64,000 nt of DNA from positions 558,001 to 622,000 of the forward strand of contig NZ_CP026100.1 of NCBI RefSeq assembly GCF_003722335.1, in the 5' to 3' direction. Each line of letters starts with the position of its first letter. The stretch's first letter is position 1. Shown here one piece after another: positions 8,762 through 17,161 of this stretch. The position numbers and the translations under genes were made by a program. Source of the DNA: Caulobacter flavus (GTDB lineage Bacteria; Pseudomonadota; Alphaproteobacteria; Caulobacterales; Caulobacteraceae). A model generated the notes under the pieces. It had not been told where the DNA came from. It worked only from the letters and a program-made list of their open reading frames with translations, and made no database searches.

Positions 8762-9103
8762 TCAGTCGTCGCCTTCCGGCGCTTCCGGGTTCACGGGATC
8801 GGGCGCGGGCTCGACCGGCTCCACGGGCTCGACCGGTTCGGGCGTCGGCGGCGGAGGGGGAGGCGCGGGATCCTCCTCCTCGTCGGGTCCCGGCAACGGC
8901 ACTTCCTGATTGTCCGGAAACACCGGCAAGTCGGGATCGTTGGGGTCGCCGGGATCCAGGGGGTTTGGCCCCGCCGGCTGATCCGGGTCGACCGGCGCGC
9001 CCCCGGGCTCGTTCGGATCGACCGGAACGCCCATCGCCAGGACGCCGGCGAACCGGGCGCCGAACGGGACGCCGCCGACTTGCAGACCGTTGATGCTGGT
9101 CAT
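8762..9103 (-). CDS. Proline- and acid-rich hypothetical protein (113 aa)
   Basis: Begins MTSINGLQVGGVPFGARFAG, a short ordinary segment, then becomes low complexity from about residue 27 to the end: repeats of VDPNEP / VDPDQP / LDPGDP, a run of prolines (PPPPPPTPEP) and PVEPVEPVEP. It is strongly acidic and probably disordered. There is no signal peptide. The start lies 1 base after the stop of the upstream gene (9105-9959), so the two are almost certainly co-transcribed and translationally coupled. It may be an extended linker, adaptor or chaperone for its neighbour; function unknown. Confidence 0.7.
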   Translation of the reverse strand: MTSINGLQVGGVPFGARFAGVLAMGVPVDPNEPGGAPVDPDQPAGPNPLDPGDPNDPDLPVFPDNQEVPLPGPDEEEDPAPPPPPPTPEPVEPVEPVEPAPDPVNPEAPEGDD

Positions 9104-9104
9104 G

Positions 9105-9959
9105 TCAGGCGGCCTCCGTCCGGGCCTTCGGAGCGGCCGGTTGCGGGATCTGGATCATCAGCGGGACGAGCGTGATCTCGCCCGACCGGTCGCCGGTAAT
9201 CCTGAACGCCTCGCCGATCCGGCCTCGCAGCGCCGACGCATACTCGTCGAAGAACCGGGTGCCGCCACCGCCATGGTCCGACACCATGAAGGTGATCCTC
9301 ACCTCCAGCGCCAGCCCTCCGCCGCCGGCCGCGCGATCGATCGAGAACAGGGCGCTTTCGTCGTGGCTGAAGTCGTGCTTGGCCACCGGAGACTGGTCGT
9401 TGACGGCGAACGTCCACTTGGCGCTCTCGCCGTCCTGCAGGCCGTCATATTCGACCACCACGCCCGGCAGGCTCATCGAGCGGGTCGTGGTCGTGCTCAC
9501 CGAGACGCCCACGCCCCCGGTCGGATTGTCGGCCATGAAGCCGACATTGCCGCTGATGGACCTGGTCAGGGACGTGCTGACCGTGCTCTGGCCCAGCGAA
9601 GACTGGGGCGCACCCTCGCGCAGTCGGGCGGCGGGGTGTCGCGGAACGATCTCGATCCGATAGCCGTCGCAATAGAGGCTGGATTCGTCGGGATTGGGCA
9701 CGACCGGATAGCGCAGCTCGCCCTGCAGCTGGACCAGGTAGTAGTCGAGCACCTCGCCGCCGTTCTCGCAGCTGAGCGCGAAGGTCGAGTAGTTGACGTT
9801 GGCCACGCCGGCTTCGACGTTGAAGGTATGGAGGACGCCGACCAACGGCGCGGACTCGCTCCACGAGAACGCCGGCACCGCGAAGGGCCAGTCGCGGGAC
9901 GGCGGCCACAGCCCGCTTATGGACTGGGCGTGCTCATAGATGGAAACTGGATCCGACAT
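9105..9959 (-). CDS. Leukocidin-like beta-pore-forming protein candidate (284 aa)
   Basis: The ATG at 9959 (MSDPVSIYEHAQS) has GGGGGAGGAAAAAC in front. No signal peptide is visible. The key region is residues 125-165: a Ser/Thr-rich alternating segment (TVSTSLTRSISGNVGF), a Gly/Asn-rich turn (NPTGGVG) and a second alternating segment (VSVSTTTTRSMSLP), followed by VVVEYDGL, SAKWTFAVND, LEVRITFMVSDHG and a Gly-rich loop. This order (stem hairpin, W-containing strand, then late strands) matches the leukocidin/alpha-hemolysin fold, where the stem inserts in a membrane as part of a multimeric beta-barrel. The match is by layout, not by a clear sequence identity. It is the first gene of a two-gene unit with the proline-rich protein. 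Alternatives: a secreted all-beta lectin-like protein or a phage-tail-like fibre protein. Confidence 0.5.
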   Translation of the reverse strand: MSDPVSIYEHAQSISGLWPPSRDWPFAVPAFSWSESAPLVGVLHTFNVEAGVANVNYSTFALSCENGGEVLDYYLVQLQGELRYPVVPNPDESSLYCDGYRIEIVPRHPAARLREGAPQSSLGQSTVSTSLTRSISGNVGFMADNPTGGVGVSVSTTTTRSMSLPGVVVEYDGLQDGESAKWTFAVNDQSPVAKHDFSHDESALFSIDRAAGGGGLALEVRITFMVSDHGGGGTRFFDEYASALRGRIGEAFRITGDRSGEITLVPLMIQIPQPAAPKARTEAA

Positions 9960-10073
9960 GTTTTTCCTCCCCCGGGCCTGATGGCCCACGAGCGACCATC
10001 GCCGACCGCCTGGGGAAGGCTGTGCAAAGCTTCACAATGTCAGGACGCCCGCCGTGCAGAGGCGGCTGGCGCC

Positions 10074-10430
10074 TTACTTCTCCCGGACCACCTTGTTGTC
10101 GACGCCGGTCACGCTGCGGCGGACCTCGCCGGTGGAGCGCCAGCGCACCTTCTGGTCGGTGCCCGCGACCGACAGCAGGCCGCCGGGCGCGATGGCGACG
10201 GTCACGGTGTTGCCGCTGCCCGTGATCTCGACGCTCTTGCACACGCCAGTCAGGGTGATGACGTGGTCGACGCCCTCGATGCTCACCGCCCGGCCGTTGC
10301 AGGGCAGGGTCTCGTTGTGCTCGGTCCCGGCGATGGCGATCGTCTTGGCGTCGGTCTCGACCGGGCCCACGGCCTGAGGCGGCGCCGCGGCCAGCAGGAG
10401 CAGGGACGACAGGAGGGAGACGACGCTCAT
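10074..10430 (-). CDS. DUF3060 domain protein, exported
   Basis: 118 residues: signal peptide (MSVVSLLSSLLLLAAAPPQA) then a repeating beta pattern (GRAVSIEGVDHVITLTGVCK, VEITGSGNTVTVAIAPGG, SVTGVDNKVV) that is the DUF3060 signature, with two cysteines (CNG, VCK) that could pair. DUF3060 proteins are small exported all-beta proteins of unknown role. It is read separately from the leukocidin-like gene 114 bp downstream on the same strand, with which it could share a transcript. Confidence 0.75.
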   Translation of the reverse strand: MSVVSLLSSLLLLAAAPPQAVGPVETDAKTIAIAGTEHNETLPCNGRAVSIEGVDHVITLTGVCKSVEITGSGNTVTVAIAPGGLLSVAGTDQKVRWRSTGEVRRSVTGVDNKVVREK

Positions 10431-10631
10431 CGGTGACCTCGGCGAAGCTTGTGAGACGCCAAACCCATAGCCCGGCCCGACGTTCCGGCCATGCTAGGGA
10501 AAACCCTAGCGTCGCCGCCGCCCCGATGCCGATTTTCGTCCGTTTAGCCGCCTTTCCCCCGTTCCCCCCGCGCGCGAACACCCGCACCCTCGACGCCAAG
10601 GGCCGGGGATGGACGCGAGGGCGAGCCGCGC

Positions 10632-13058
10632 ATGAAAGCGATCAGACTTCTCGGATTCTGGATCTGCCTGCTGCTGGGCCTGGCGCTCGCCGCCCTGGCG
10701 CAGAGATCGCCGGCCGTCACGCCCGCCAGCGCCCCTCCGGACGCCTTTTCCGCCGCGCGAGCCATGGCCGACGTCCGCGTCATCGCCCTGCGCCCCCACC
10801 CCACCGGCTCGACCGACATCGTCCGGGTGCGCGACCACCTGATGGCGCGGATCTCGTCGCTGGGCCTGGAGCTGTCGGTGCGCGCCGACGAGGGCTACAC
10901 CACCCCGCGCAACGACGGCCGCTGGATGGCCGCCGGGGCGGTGCAGAACGTCATCGGCGTGCTGCCGGGGGCCGACCGGTCCAAGCCCGCCGTGCTGATC
11001 ATGAGCCACTACGACTCGGTGGCCAATTCGCCGGGCGCGGCCGACGACGCCGCCGGCGTGGCCGCCGCCCTGGAGGTCGCTCGCGCGCTGAAGGCCGGGC
11101 CGACGCCGGTCCGCGACGTCATCTTCCTGTTCACCGACGGCGAAGAGCAGGGCCTGCTGGGCGCCGACGCCTTCTTCGCCCGCGACCCGCTGCGCCAGAA
11201 GGTGGGCGTGGTCATCAACATGGAGGCCCGCGGCGACAGCGGCCGGGCGGCGATGTTCCAGACCGGCCCGCAGAACGGCGCCCTGATGGCCCTCTTCGCC
11301 CGCGAGGCCAGGCGGCCGGCCGCCAATTCGCTGGCCGCGGCGGTCTACGACAAGATGCCCAACGACACCGACTTCACCCACGCGGTGAAGGCCGGCCTGC
11401 CGGGGCTGAACTTCGCCTTTATCGACGACCAGCTGGCCTATCACACCCCGCTGGCCAAGGCCGACCACCTCGACCAGGGCAGCCTGCAGCACTTCGGCGA
11501 CCAGGTGCTGCCCACGGCGCGCGCCCTGGCGTCCGGCGCCGACCTGCCCGGCAAGGCGCCCAATGCCGTCTATTCCGACGTCTTCGGCCTCTTTCTGGTC
11601 AGCTATCCCATCGAGGTCGCCTGGGGCCTGCTGGCCCTGGCCGGGGTGCTAGTGCTGTACGCCCTGGTCCGCGGCCTGATGATCCGGGGAACCAGCGTCG
11701 TCGAGCTGCTCAAGGGCCTGTCCGGCTTCCTGCTGGTCGGGACCTCGGGCGCCCTCGTCCTGCATCTGACCGGCAAGCTGCTGCACATCGCCGACCTGCA
11801 GGCCCACTACGCCCTGCTCGGTCGCTTCGACCCGCTGCTGCTGGGCTGCACCGCCATACTGGTCGGCGTGGCCCTGGCCGTGGTCATCGGCCAGGCCAAG
11901 GGCGCGGCGCGGATCTGGCCCAGCCTGCTGGCCCTGGCCGCCGGCGGCGCGACCTGCCTGGTCGGCGGGCCGCCGGCGCTGGATCCGGTCGGCGTCGGGC
12001 TGGGCGCGGCCAGCGCCATGCTGGTTTGGGCCTCGCTGGGCAAGCCCGTGGGCGTGCTCGGCGCCTGGATCGGCGCCCTGGTCGGCCTCCTGGCCCTGGC
12101 CGTGGCGACCATGGTGCTGCTGCCCGGCGGCTCGGTGATGACCACCTGGCCGCTGCTGGTCGCCGCCCTCGCCGCCGTGCTGGTGCTGGCCAAGGGCGGC
12201 ACCCGTGACCGCCGCGTGGCCTGGGCCCTGACCGCCTGCGTCGCCCTGGCGGCGATCGTGGTCGTCGTCCAGGTCGGCGCCTGGGGCGGCTGGACCTTCG
12301 CGGGCCTGGGCGTGACCCTGCCGGCGATCCTGGCCGCGTTCGGCCTCCTGGCCCTGCCGGCCCTGATCCCGCTGGCCCACGACTTCTCGGCCCTGAAGCT
12401 GGCGGCCATCCCCGCCACCCTGGTCGCGGCGCTCGGCGGCGGCCTCGTCGCCTACGCGGTGCTGGCCGGCGCCACCACGGCACGCCCCGAACTGACCGAG
12501 GCCGCCCACCTGTCGGACCTGTCCAGCGGTCAGGCCTGGCGGATCTCGACCCTGCCGCGCCTGGACGCCTGGTCGCGCGGCGCCCTGGCGGCCCAGGGCG
12601 GGACGCCGGTCCAGAGGGACCTGCCGCCGTTCTTCCGCTCCAAGGTCTGGATGGCCGAGGCCCGTCCCGTGCCGCTGGACCCGCCGCAGCTCATTCTCGA
12701 ACAGGCGGGCGAGCGCCTGCTGGTGCGGGTGATCCCCGGCCCCGGCGCCGAGTATGTCACCCTGCGCATCAAGCCGGACGGCATGCTGGCCGGCGCGCGG
12801 CTGAACGGCCGGCCCATCCCCCTGACCACCAAGCGCGGCGAGTGGACCAGCCTGACCTACCACGCGCCCGATCCCAACGGCGTGACCCTGAGCTTCAGCC
12901 GCCTGAACGGCACTGGCCGCGTCGAGGCCGCCGCCCTGGAGACCCGCGAGGGCTGGCCCCGCGCCGCGCCCTCGCCGGGCGCCAAGCCCGACGGGCTGAT
13001 GGGCTGGGGGCTCTCCGACAAGACCCTGGTGCTGACCCGGGCCAGCGTGAGCTGGTGA
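10632..13058 (+). CDS. M28 family zinc aminopeptidase fused to a multi-pass membrane domain
   Basis: 808 residues. An N-terminal signal anchor (residues 5-25) is followed by an M28 catalytic domain (about 40-310). Likely zinc ligands and catalytic acid are visible: H126 and D128 (MSHYDSV), D138/D139 (GAADDAAG), E171/E172 (TDGEEQG), and further D and H residues in VVINMEARGD and DFTHAVKAG. From about residue 320 to 640 there are eight or more membrane segments, then a C-terminal globular domain (about 650-808). This is the architecture of the vacuolar-membrane/ER metallopeptidases (Pff1/Fxna-like) and their bacterial homologues. The peptidase domain should face the periplasm. Single-gene unit; transcript probably ends in the repeats at 13071-13235. 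Confidence 0.85.
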   Translation: MKAIRLLGFWICLLLGLALAALAQRSPAVTPASAPPDAFSAARAMADVRVIALRPHPTGSTDIVRVRDHLMARISSLGLELSVRADEGYTTPRNDGRWMAAGAVQNVIGVLPGADRSKPAVLIMSHYDSVANSPGAADDAAGVAAALEVARALKAGPTPVRDVIFLFTDGEEQGLLGADAFFARDPLRQKVGVVINMEARGDSGRAAMFQTGPQNGALMALFAREARRPAANSLAAAVYDKMPNDTDFTHAVKAGLPGLNFAFIDDQLAYHTPLAKADHLDQGSLQHFGDQVLPTARALASGADLPGKAPNAVYSDVFGLFLVSYPIEVAWGLLALAGVLVLYALVRGLMIRGTSVVELLKGLSGFLLVGTSGALVLHLTGKLLHIADLQAHYALLGRFDPLLLGCTAILVGVALAVVIGQAKGAARIWPSLLALAAGGATCLVGGPPALDPVGVGLGAASAMLVWASLGKPVGVLGAWIGALVGLLALAVATMVLLPGGSVMTTWPLLVAALAAVLVLAKGGTRDRRVAWALTACVALAAIVVVVQVGAWGGWTFAGLGVTLPAILAAFGLLALPALIPLAHDFSALKLAAIPATLVAALGGGLVAYAVLAGATTARPELTEAAHLSDLSSGQAWRISTLPRLDAWSRGALAAQGGTPVQRDLPPFFRSKVWMAEARPVPLDPPQLILEQAGERLLVRVIPGPGAEYVTLRIKPDGMLAGARLNGRPIPLTTKRGEWTSLTYHAPDPNGVTLSFSRLNGTGRVEAAALETREGWPRAAPSPGAKPDGLMGWGLSDKTLVLTRASVSW

Positions 13059-13070
13059 GCGCCTGAAAAA

Positions 13071-13235
13071 CCTCTCCCATCGGGAGAGGGAGGGGCCCGC
13101 CGCGCAGCGGTGGGAGGGTGAGGGGTTACACCCTCACCCGGTTGTCCACGATGGCCCGGCGCGCCGGCCGGCCTCGTAACCCCTCATCCTCCCAAGCCTA
13201 CGGCTTGGGCCCCTCCTTCTCCCTATGGGAGAAGG
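13071..13235. repeat. Cluster of GC-rich palindromic repeats, copy 2
   Basis: Four hairpins lie between the convergent M28 and aldehyde dehydrogenase genes: CCTCTCCC/GGGAGAGG (13071-13089), GGGTGAGGG/CCCTCACCC (13116-13139), CCCAAGCC/GGCTTGGG (13191-13209) and CCTTCTCCC/GGGAGAAGG (13215-13235). They are likely to act as a bidirectional transcript end. Confidence 0.65.
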
Positions 13236-13256
13236 AAACTCGGGGCGGGAGAAGGC

Positions 13257-14696
13257 CTACTCCGCCGCCTGCTTGGGCGCGTAGCCGAGGATGGCCTTGG
13301 TCTCGAGGAACTCGCCGAAGGCGTGGTCGCCCCACTCGCGGCCGTTGCCGCTCATCTTGTAGCCGCCGAACGGGGCCATCAGGTCGGGGCTGGCGCCGTT
13401 GAGGTTGACCTGGCCGGCGCGCAGCTTGGCCGCGACCTTGCGGACCTCGCCCGGGTCGGTTCCCGAGACATAGGCCGCCAGGCCGTACTCGGTGTCGTTG
13501 CCGATCTCGACGGCCTGGTCGACGCTGTCGTAGCCGAGGATCGCCAGCACCGGGCCGAAGATCTCTTCCCGGGCGATGGTCATGTCGGGGGTGACGTTGG
13601 CGAAGACGGTCGGCTTGACGTAGTAGCCGGTCTCCAGACCCTCCGGCTTGCCCGGACCGCCGGCGACCAGGGTCGCGCCCTCGTCGACGCCCTTCTGGAT
13701 CAGGCCCTGGATCTTGTCGAACTGAACCTCGGAGACCACCGGGCCGAGCTTGGAATTGCCGTTCGGGTCGCCGACCGTATGGGCCTCGGCGGCGGCCTTG
13801 GCGATGGCGATCACCTCGTCCATGCGCTTGGCCGGGACCAGCATCCGGGTCGGGGCGTTGCACGACTGGCCCGAGTTCATCATCACCGAGGCCACGCCAC
13901 CGCCGACGGCGCGCTGGAAGTCGGCGTCGTCGAGGATGATGTTGGGGCTCTTGCCGCCCAGTTCCTGGTGCACGCGCTTGACCGTCGGGGCGGCGTTCCT
14001 GGCCACCTCGATACCGGCCCGGGTCGAGCCGGTGAACGACACCATGTCGACTTCAGGATGGCTCGACAGCGCAGCTCCCACCGTCGGGCCGTCGCCGTTG
14101 ACCAGATTGAACACCCCGGCCGGCACGCCGGCGGCTTCCAGGATCTCGGTCCACACCCAGGCCGAGAACGGCGCCACTTCCGAAGGCTTCAGAACCATGG
14201 TGCAGCCGACGGCCAGGGCGGGCGCGACCTTGCAGGCGATCTGGTTCACCGGCCAGTTCCACGGCGTGATGAAGGCGCAGACGCCGATCGGCTCCTTGAC
14301 CAGGCGGGTCGTGCCGCGGTCTTCCTCGAACCTGTAGTCCTTGAGCACCTGCAGGGCGGTCTGGACGTGGGCGATGCCCATCGCCGCCTGAGCGCGCTGG
14401 GCCAGCCACGCGGGGGCGCCCATTTCCTCGGTGATGGCTTTCGCCATGTCCTCGAAGCGCTTCTGGTACTCGGCGATGATCCGCTCGAGCAGGTCGATGC
14501 GTTCCTCGCGGCTGGTCTGGGAGAAGCTGGCGAAGGCCTTGCGGGCCGCGCGGACGGCCAGGTCCGCGTCTTCCGCCGACCCCAGGGTCACCCGACCGGC
14601 GACGGCTTCCGTCGCGGGATTGATGACGTCCACCGTCTTGTCGGACTTCGGTTCGACCCATTGGCCGTCGATGCAGAACTTCAGGTAGTCGCGCAT
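13257..14696 (-). CDS. Aldehyde dehydrogenase family protein
   Basis: 479 residues, full length for the NAD(P)-dependent aldehyde dehydrogenase superfamily. The ATG has AGGAGG at ideal distance. Catalytic Cys is C279 in GQSCNAPTR; the general base Glu is in HQELGGKSPN; the cofactor-binding segments are ITPWNWPVNQ, LKPSEVAP and SFTGSTRAG. The family oxidises aldehydes to acids (or CoA esters in a subgroup); the substrate is not fixed by sequence. The C-terminal block MAPFGGYKMSGNGREWG is typical of broad-specificity members. It is transcribed alone; the next gene upstream (14858) is divergent. Confidence 0.93.
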   Translation of the reverse strand: MRDYLKFCIDGQWVEPKSDKTVDVINPATEAVAGRVTLGSAEDADLAVRAARKAFASFSQTSREERIDLLERIIAEYQKRFEDMAKAITEEMGAPAWLAQRAQAAMGIAHVQTALQVLKDYRFEEDRGTTRLVKEPIGVCAFITPWNWPVNQIACKVAPALAVGCTMVLKPSEVAPFSAWVWTEILEAAGVPAGVFNLVNGDGPTVGAALSSHPEVDMVSFTGSTRAGIEVARNAAPTVKRVHQELGGKSPNIILDDADFQRAVGGGVASVMMNSGQSCNAPTRMLVPAKRMDEVIAIAKAAAEAHTVGDPNGNSKLGPVVSEVQFDKIQGLIQKGVDEGATLVAGGPGKPEGLETGYYVKPTVFANVTPDMTIAREEIFGPVLAILGYDSVDQAVEIGNDTEYGLAAYVSGTDPGEVRKVAAKLRAGQVNLNGASPDLMAPFGGYKMSGNGREWGDHAFGEFLETKAILGYAPKQAAE

Positions 14697-14857
14697 GGGT
14701 TCCTCCTGCCGGGCCGCTCTAACCTGGGACGGGGGCGGCGCTCTTTCAAACGCTCATTCTAATTATCGGCGATCACGTGGGAAGAGGCGCCGTCGGTGGA
14801 GTTTGTTAATTCACCTCGCCGAAGTTGAGCGGCGCTTTCGACACGAGGGGAACCGAC

Positions 14858-15502
14858 ATGGTCTATCTGACGCCGCTCAGCACCCTGCTGGAGCGCGAGC
14901 CCGCCCTCGCCGACGCCGTCCAGGCGCTGGAGCGACTGGCCGTCGAGCAACATCGCCTCGACGAGGCGGCGTTTCGCGCGCCGCAGGATGCGCGCGACCA
15001 GGTGAACGTGCCCATCCTTGAGCGGGACAGGATCGTCCAACAGGCCTACGGCTACGGCGCTCGCGGCGGCGATCCCAGCCCCGTGGAGCCCAAGGCCCTG
15101 GAGGGAGACTTCGCCGCGCTTTCGACGTCGGAGGCGCGACAGGTCATCGAACTGGCGGCCGCCACGGCCGACCGGCCCGCGCTGGAGCAGCCGAGCCGCA
15201 AGTACCTCGTCGGCATGGACCGAGGCGCCAAGACCCCGCAGGCCGCGTTCTTTCGTATCGACATCACGACCTGGGTCTCGCCGCTGGACAGGGCGCATCC
15301 GCTGTCGGGCCACATCGACGGACTGCTCGTCGTCTCGGCCGTACGATCGTTCGTCGACATCCAGAAGACGCCGCTGAACACGTTCATGGCCATGTATCAG
15401 CACCAGCTCAGCCGATCCGGCCGCTCGGCCAGGGACATCATGGACGCCCTGGACACGATGCAGAAGGTCTGGCGGCGGGCGCTGGAGCACGCCGGCGCCT
15501 AG
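14858..15502 (+). CDS. Hypothetical protein (214 aa)
   Basis: The ATG at 14858 (MVYLTPLSTLLEREPALADA) has GAGGGG upstream and is preferred to a TTG 33 bases earlier. The product looks soluble: an Ala/Glu-rich helical first half (LADAVQALERLAVEQ) and a mixed second half with RKYLVGMDRGAKTPQAAFFR, HIDGLLVVSAVRSFVDIQ and helices at the end. No signal peptide, membrane segment or recognised family. It is divergent from the aldehyde dehydrogenase and ends at the paired inverted repeats at 15501-15611. Confidence 0.65.
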   Translation: MVYLTPLSTLLEREPALADAVQALERLAVEQHRLDEAAFRAPQDARDQVNVPILERDRIVQQAYGYGARGGDPSPVEPKALEGDFAALSTSEARQVIELAAATADRPALEQPSRKYLVGMDRGAKTPQAAFFRIDITTWVSPLDRAHPLSGHIDGLLVVSAVRSFVDIQKTPLNTFMAMYQHQLSRSGRSARDIMDALDTMQKVWRRALEHAGA

Positions 15503-15611
15503 AGCCTTTTAGCCTCACATGGAATCATGTGAGGCGTCTAAAAAGGCTCTAAATCAAGCATTTAGAGCGCGTCAGTCGGCGAAACCGCTCACACTTTCGC
15601 CTGACGCGCTC
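15501..15611. terminator. Two long inverted repeats between convergent genes, likely bidirectional terminator
   Basis: First repeat: outer arms AGAGCCTTTT (15501-15510) and AAAAGGCTCT (15541-15550), inner arms GCCTCACATG (15512-15521) and CATGTGAGGC (15526-15535), all perfect. Second repeat: outer arms GAGCGCGTCAG (15565-15575) and CTGACGCGCTC (15601-15611), inner arms GCGAAA and TTTCGC, also perfect. The T-rich and A-rich arms allow termination on either strand for the genes at 14858 and 15622. Confidence 0.7.
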
Positions 15612-15621
15612 CAGCGCCGCC

Positions 15622-17010
15622 TCAGCACTCCACCCGGTTCACCGACAGGCCCACGGCCAGGCCGCCGAGCGAGGTCTCCTTGTAGATCTCGTTCATGTCC
15701 TCGCCGGTGCGCTTCATCGTGGCGATGACCTTGTCGAGGCTGACCGAGTGCTGGCCGTCGCCAAGCAGGGCCAGGCGAGCTGCGTCGATGGCCTTGATGG
15801 CGCCCATGGCGTTGCGCTCGATGCAGGGGATCTGCACCAGGCCGCCGATCGGGTCGCAGGTGAGGCCCAGATTGTGCTCCATGCCGATCTCGGCGGCGTT
15901 CTCGATCTGGGCGTTGGTCCCGCCCAGGGCGGCGCACAGGCCGCCGGCGGCCATCGAGCAGGCCACGCCCACCTCGCCCTGGCAGCCGACCTCGGCCCCG
16001 CTGATCGAGGCGTTGCGCTTGTAGAGCGCGCCGATGGCGGCGGCGGTCAGCAGGAAGACGCGGATCTGCTCGGGCGAGCCCTTGTGGAAGCGCACGAAGA
16101 ACCGCAGCACGGCCGGCACCAGCCCCGCGGCGCCATTGGTCGGGGCGGTGACGACGCGGCCGCCGGCGGCGTTCTCCTCGTTGACCGCCATGGCCCACAG
16201 GTTGACGAAGTCCATGGCCGCCAGCGGGTCGCTCATCTGGCGCTCCATCCGGCCGAGGATCGTCTGGTGGATCTGGCGGGCGCGGCGCTTTACCGTCAGG
16301 CCGCCCGGCAGGATGCCCTCCTCGCGCATGCCGCGGTCGATGCAGGCCTCCATGGCCCCGAAGATGCGGTCGAGGCCGGCGTTCATCTCGCCTTCGCTCA
16401 TCCGGGCCAGTTCGTTGGCGGCCATCACCTGGGCGATGGTCAGCCCCGCCTGCTCGGCGCGCTCCAGGAGGTCGGCCGCGCTCTCGAACGGGAACGGGAT
16501 GGCCGGGCCTTCCTCCGGCGGCGCGTTGCGGCCCATCTCGCTCTCGTCGCGCACGAAGCCGCCGCCGATCGAGAAATAGGTGCGCTCGGCCAGCACGCCG
16601 CCTTCGGCGTCGAAGGCGCTGAAGGTCAGGGCGTTGGGGTGCTGGGGCAGGCGCTCGTGGCCGGCGAAGACGATGTCGCGGGCCTCGTCGAAGCCGATGC
16701 CAACCTCGCCGCCCAGCATCATCCACTGCGTGGCCTTGGTTTCCGCCAGCGCCGCCTCGCCGGCGTCGGGATCCAGCTGCGCGGGCGAAAAGCCCATCAG
16801 CCCCAGGATCACCGCGCGGTCGGTGGCGTGGCCCTTGCCGGTCAGGGCCAGCGACGCATAGAGCCGGGTCTCGACCCGGGCCGTCAGGGGCAGCTTGCCG
16901 GCGGCGCGCAGCCGCTCGACGAACATCGCCCCCGCCGTCATCGGCCCCATGGTGTGGCTGCTGGAAGGGCCGACGCCCAGCTTGAAGAGATCGAAGACGG
17001 AGGCGGTCAT
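15622..17010 (-). CDS. sdaA: L-serine ammonia-lyase, single-chain iron-sulfur type
   Basis: Converts L-serine to pyruvate and ammonia with a [4Fe-4S] cluster. The start at 17010 gives [20 protein letters not shown], the conserved N-terminus; an ATG 30 bases upstream exists but lies against the repeat element. 462 residues, with beta domain ([14 protein letters not shown]) and alpha domain fused as in the bacterial single-chain enzymes. Cluster cysteines are expected in the [10 protein letters not shown] and [14 protein letters not shown] segments, both present, as is the TAPTNGAAG substrate loop. No ribosome binding site stands before either start. It lies downstream of the M28 gene at 17162 on the same strand, with only the palindromic element between, so read-through or an embedded promoter is needed. 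Confidence 0.93.
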   Translation of the reverse strand: MTASVFDLFKLGVGPSSSHTMGPMTAGAMFVERLRAAGKLPLTARVETRLYASLALTGKGHATDRAVILGLMGFSPAQLDPDAGEAALAETKATQWMMLGGEVGIGFDEARDIVFAGHERLPQHPNALTFSAFDAEGGVLAERTYFSIGGGFVRDESEMGRNAPPEEGPAIPFPFESAADLLERAEQAGLTIAQVMAANELARMSEGEMNAGLDRIFGAMEACIDRGMREEGILPGGLTVKRRARQIHQTILGRMERQMSDPLAAMDFVNLWAMAVNEENAAGGRVVTAPTNGAAGLVPAVLRFFVRFHKGSPEQIRVFLLTAAAIGALYKRNASISGAEVGCQGEVGVACSMAAGGLCAALGGTNAQIENAAEIGMEHNLGLTCDPIGGLVQIPCIERNAMGAIKAIDAARLALLGDGQHSVSLDKVIATMKRTGEDMNEIYKETSLGGLAVGLSVNRVEC

Positions 17011-17034
17011 TGTGAGGGAAATCGCAAAATAGGT

Positions 17035-17132
17035 CGTCATCCCGGAAGCGCCGAAGGCGCTATCCGGGACCCAGGGGCGGTGTGCAAGGCCCCTGGGTCC
17101 CGGCTCTACGCTGCGCTCCGGCCGGGATGACG
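17035..17132. repeat. Palindromic intergenic element, family B copy 1 (98 bp)
   Basis: Bounded by a perfect 11-bp inverted repeat, CGTCATCCCGG (17035-17045) and CCGGGATGACG (17122-17132), with an inner inverted repeat GGGACCCAGGGGC / GCCCCTGGGTCCC and small side hairpins (AAGCGCCGAAGGCGCT). A second copy in opposite orientation lies at 59154-59272. It separates sdaA from the M28 gene. Confidence 0.85.
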
Positions 17133-17161
17133 GCTGAGGGAGCGCGCGGTTCTCAGCGGCC

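Noticed and set aside
8800..8880. Tandem-repeat-like DNA (CCGGCTCCACGGGCTCGACC)
   Set aside because: It is the codon pattern of the PVEPVEP protein repeats, not a separate DNA element.
13071..13235. Repeated palindromes that might be a CRISPR array
   Set aside because: Units differ, spacing is irregular and there are no uniform spacers or cas genes.
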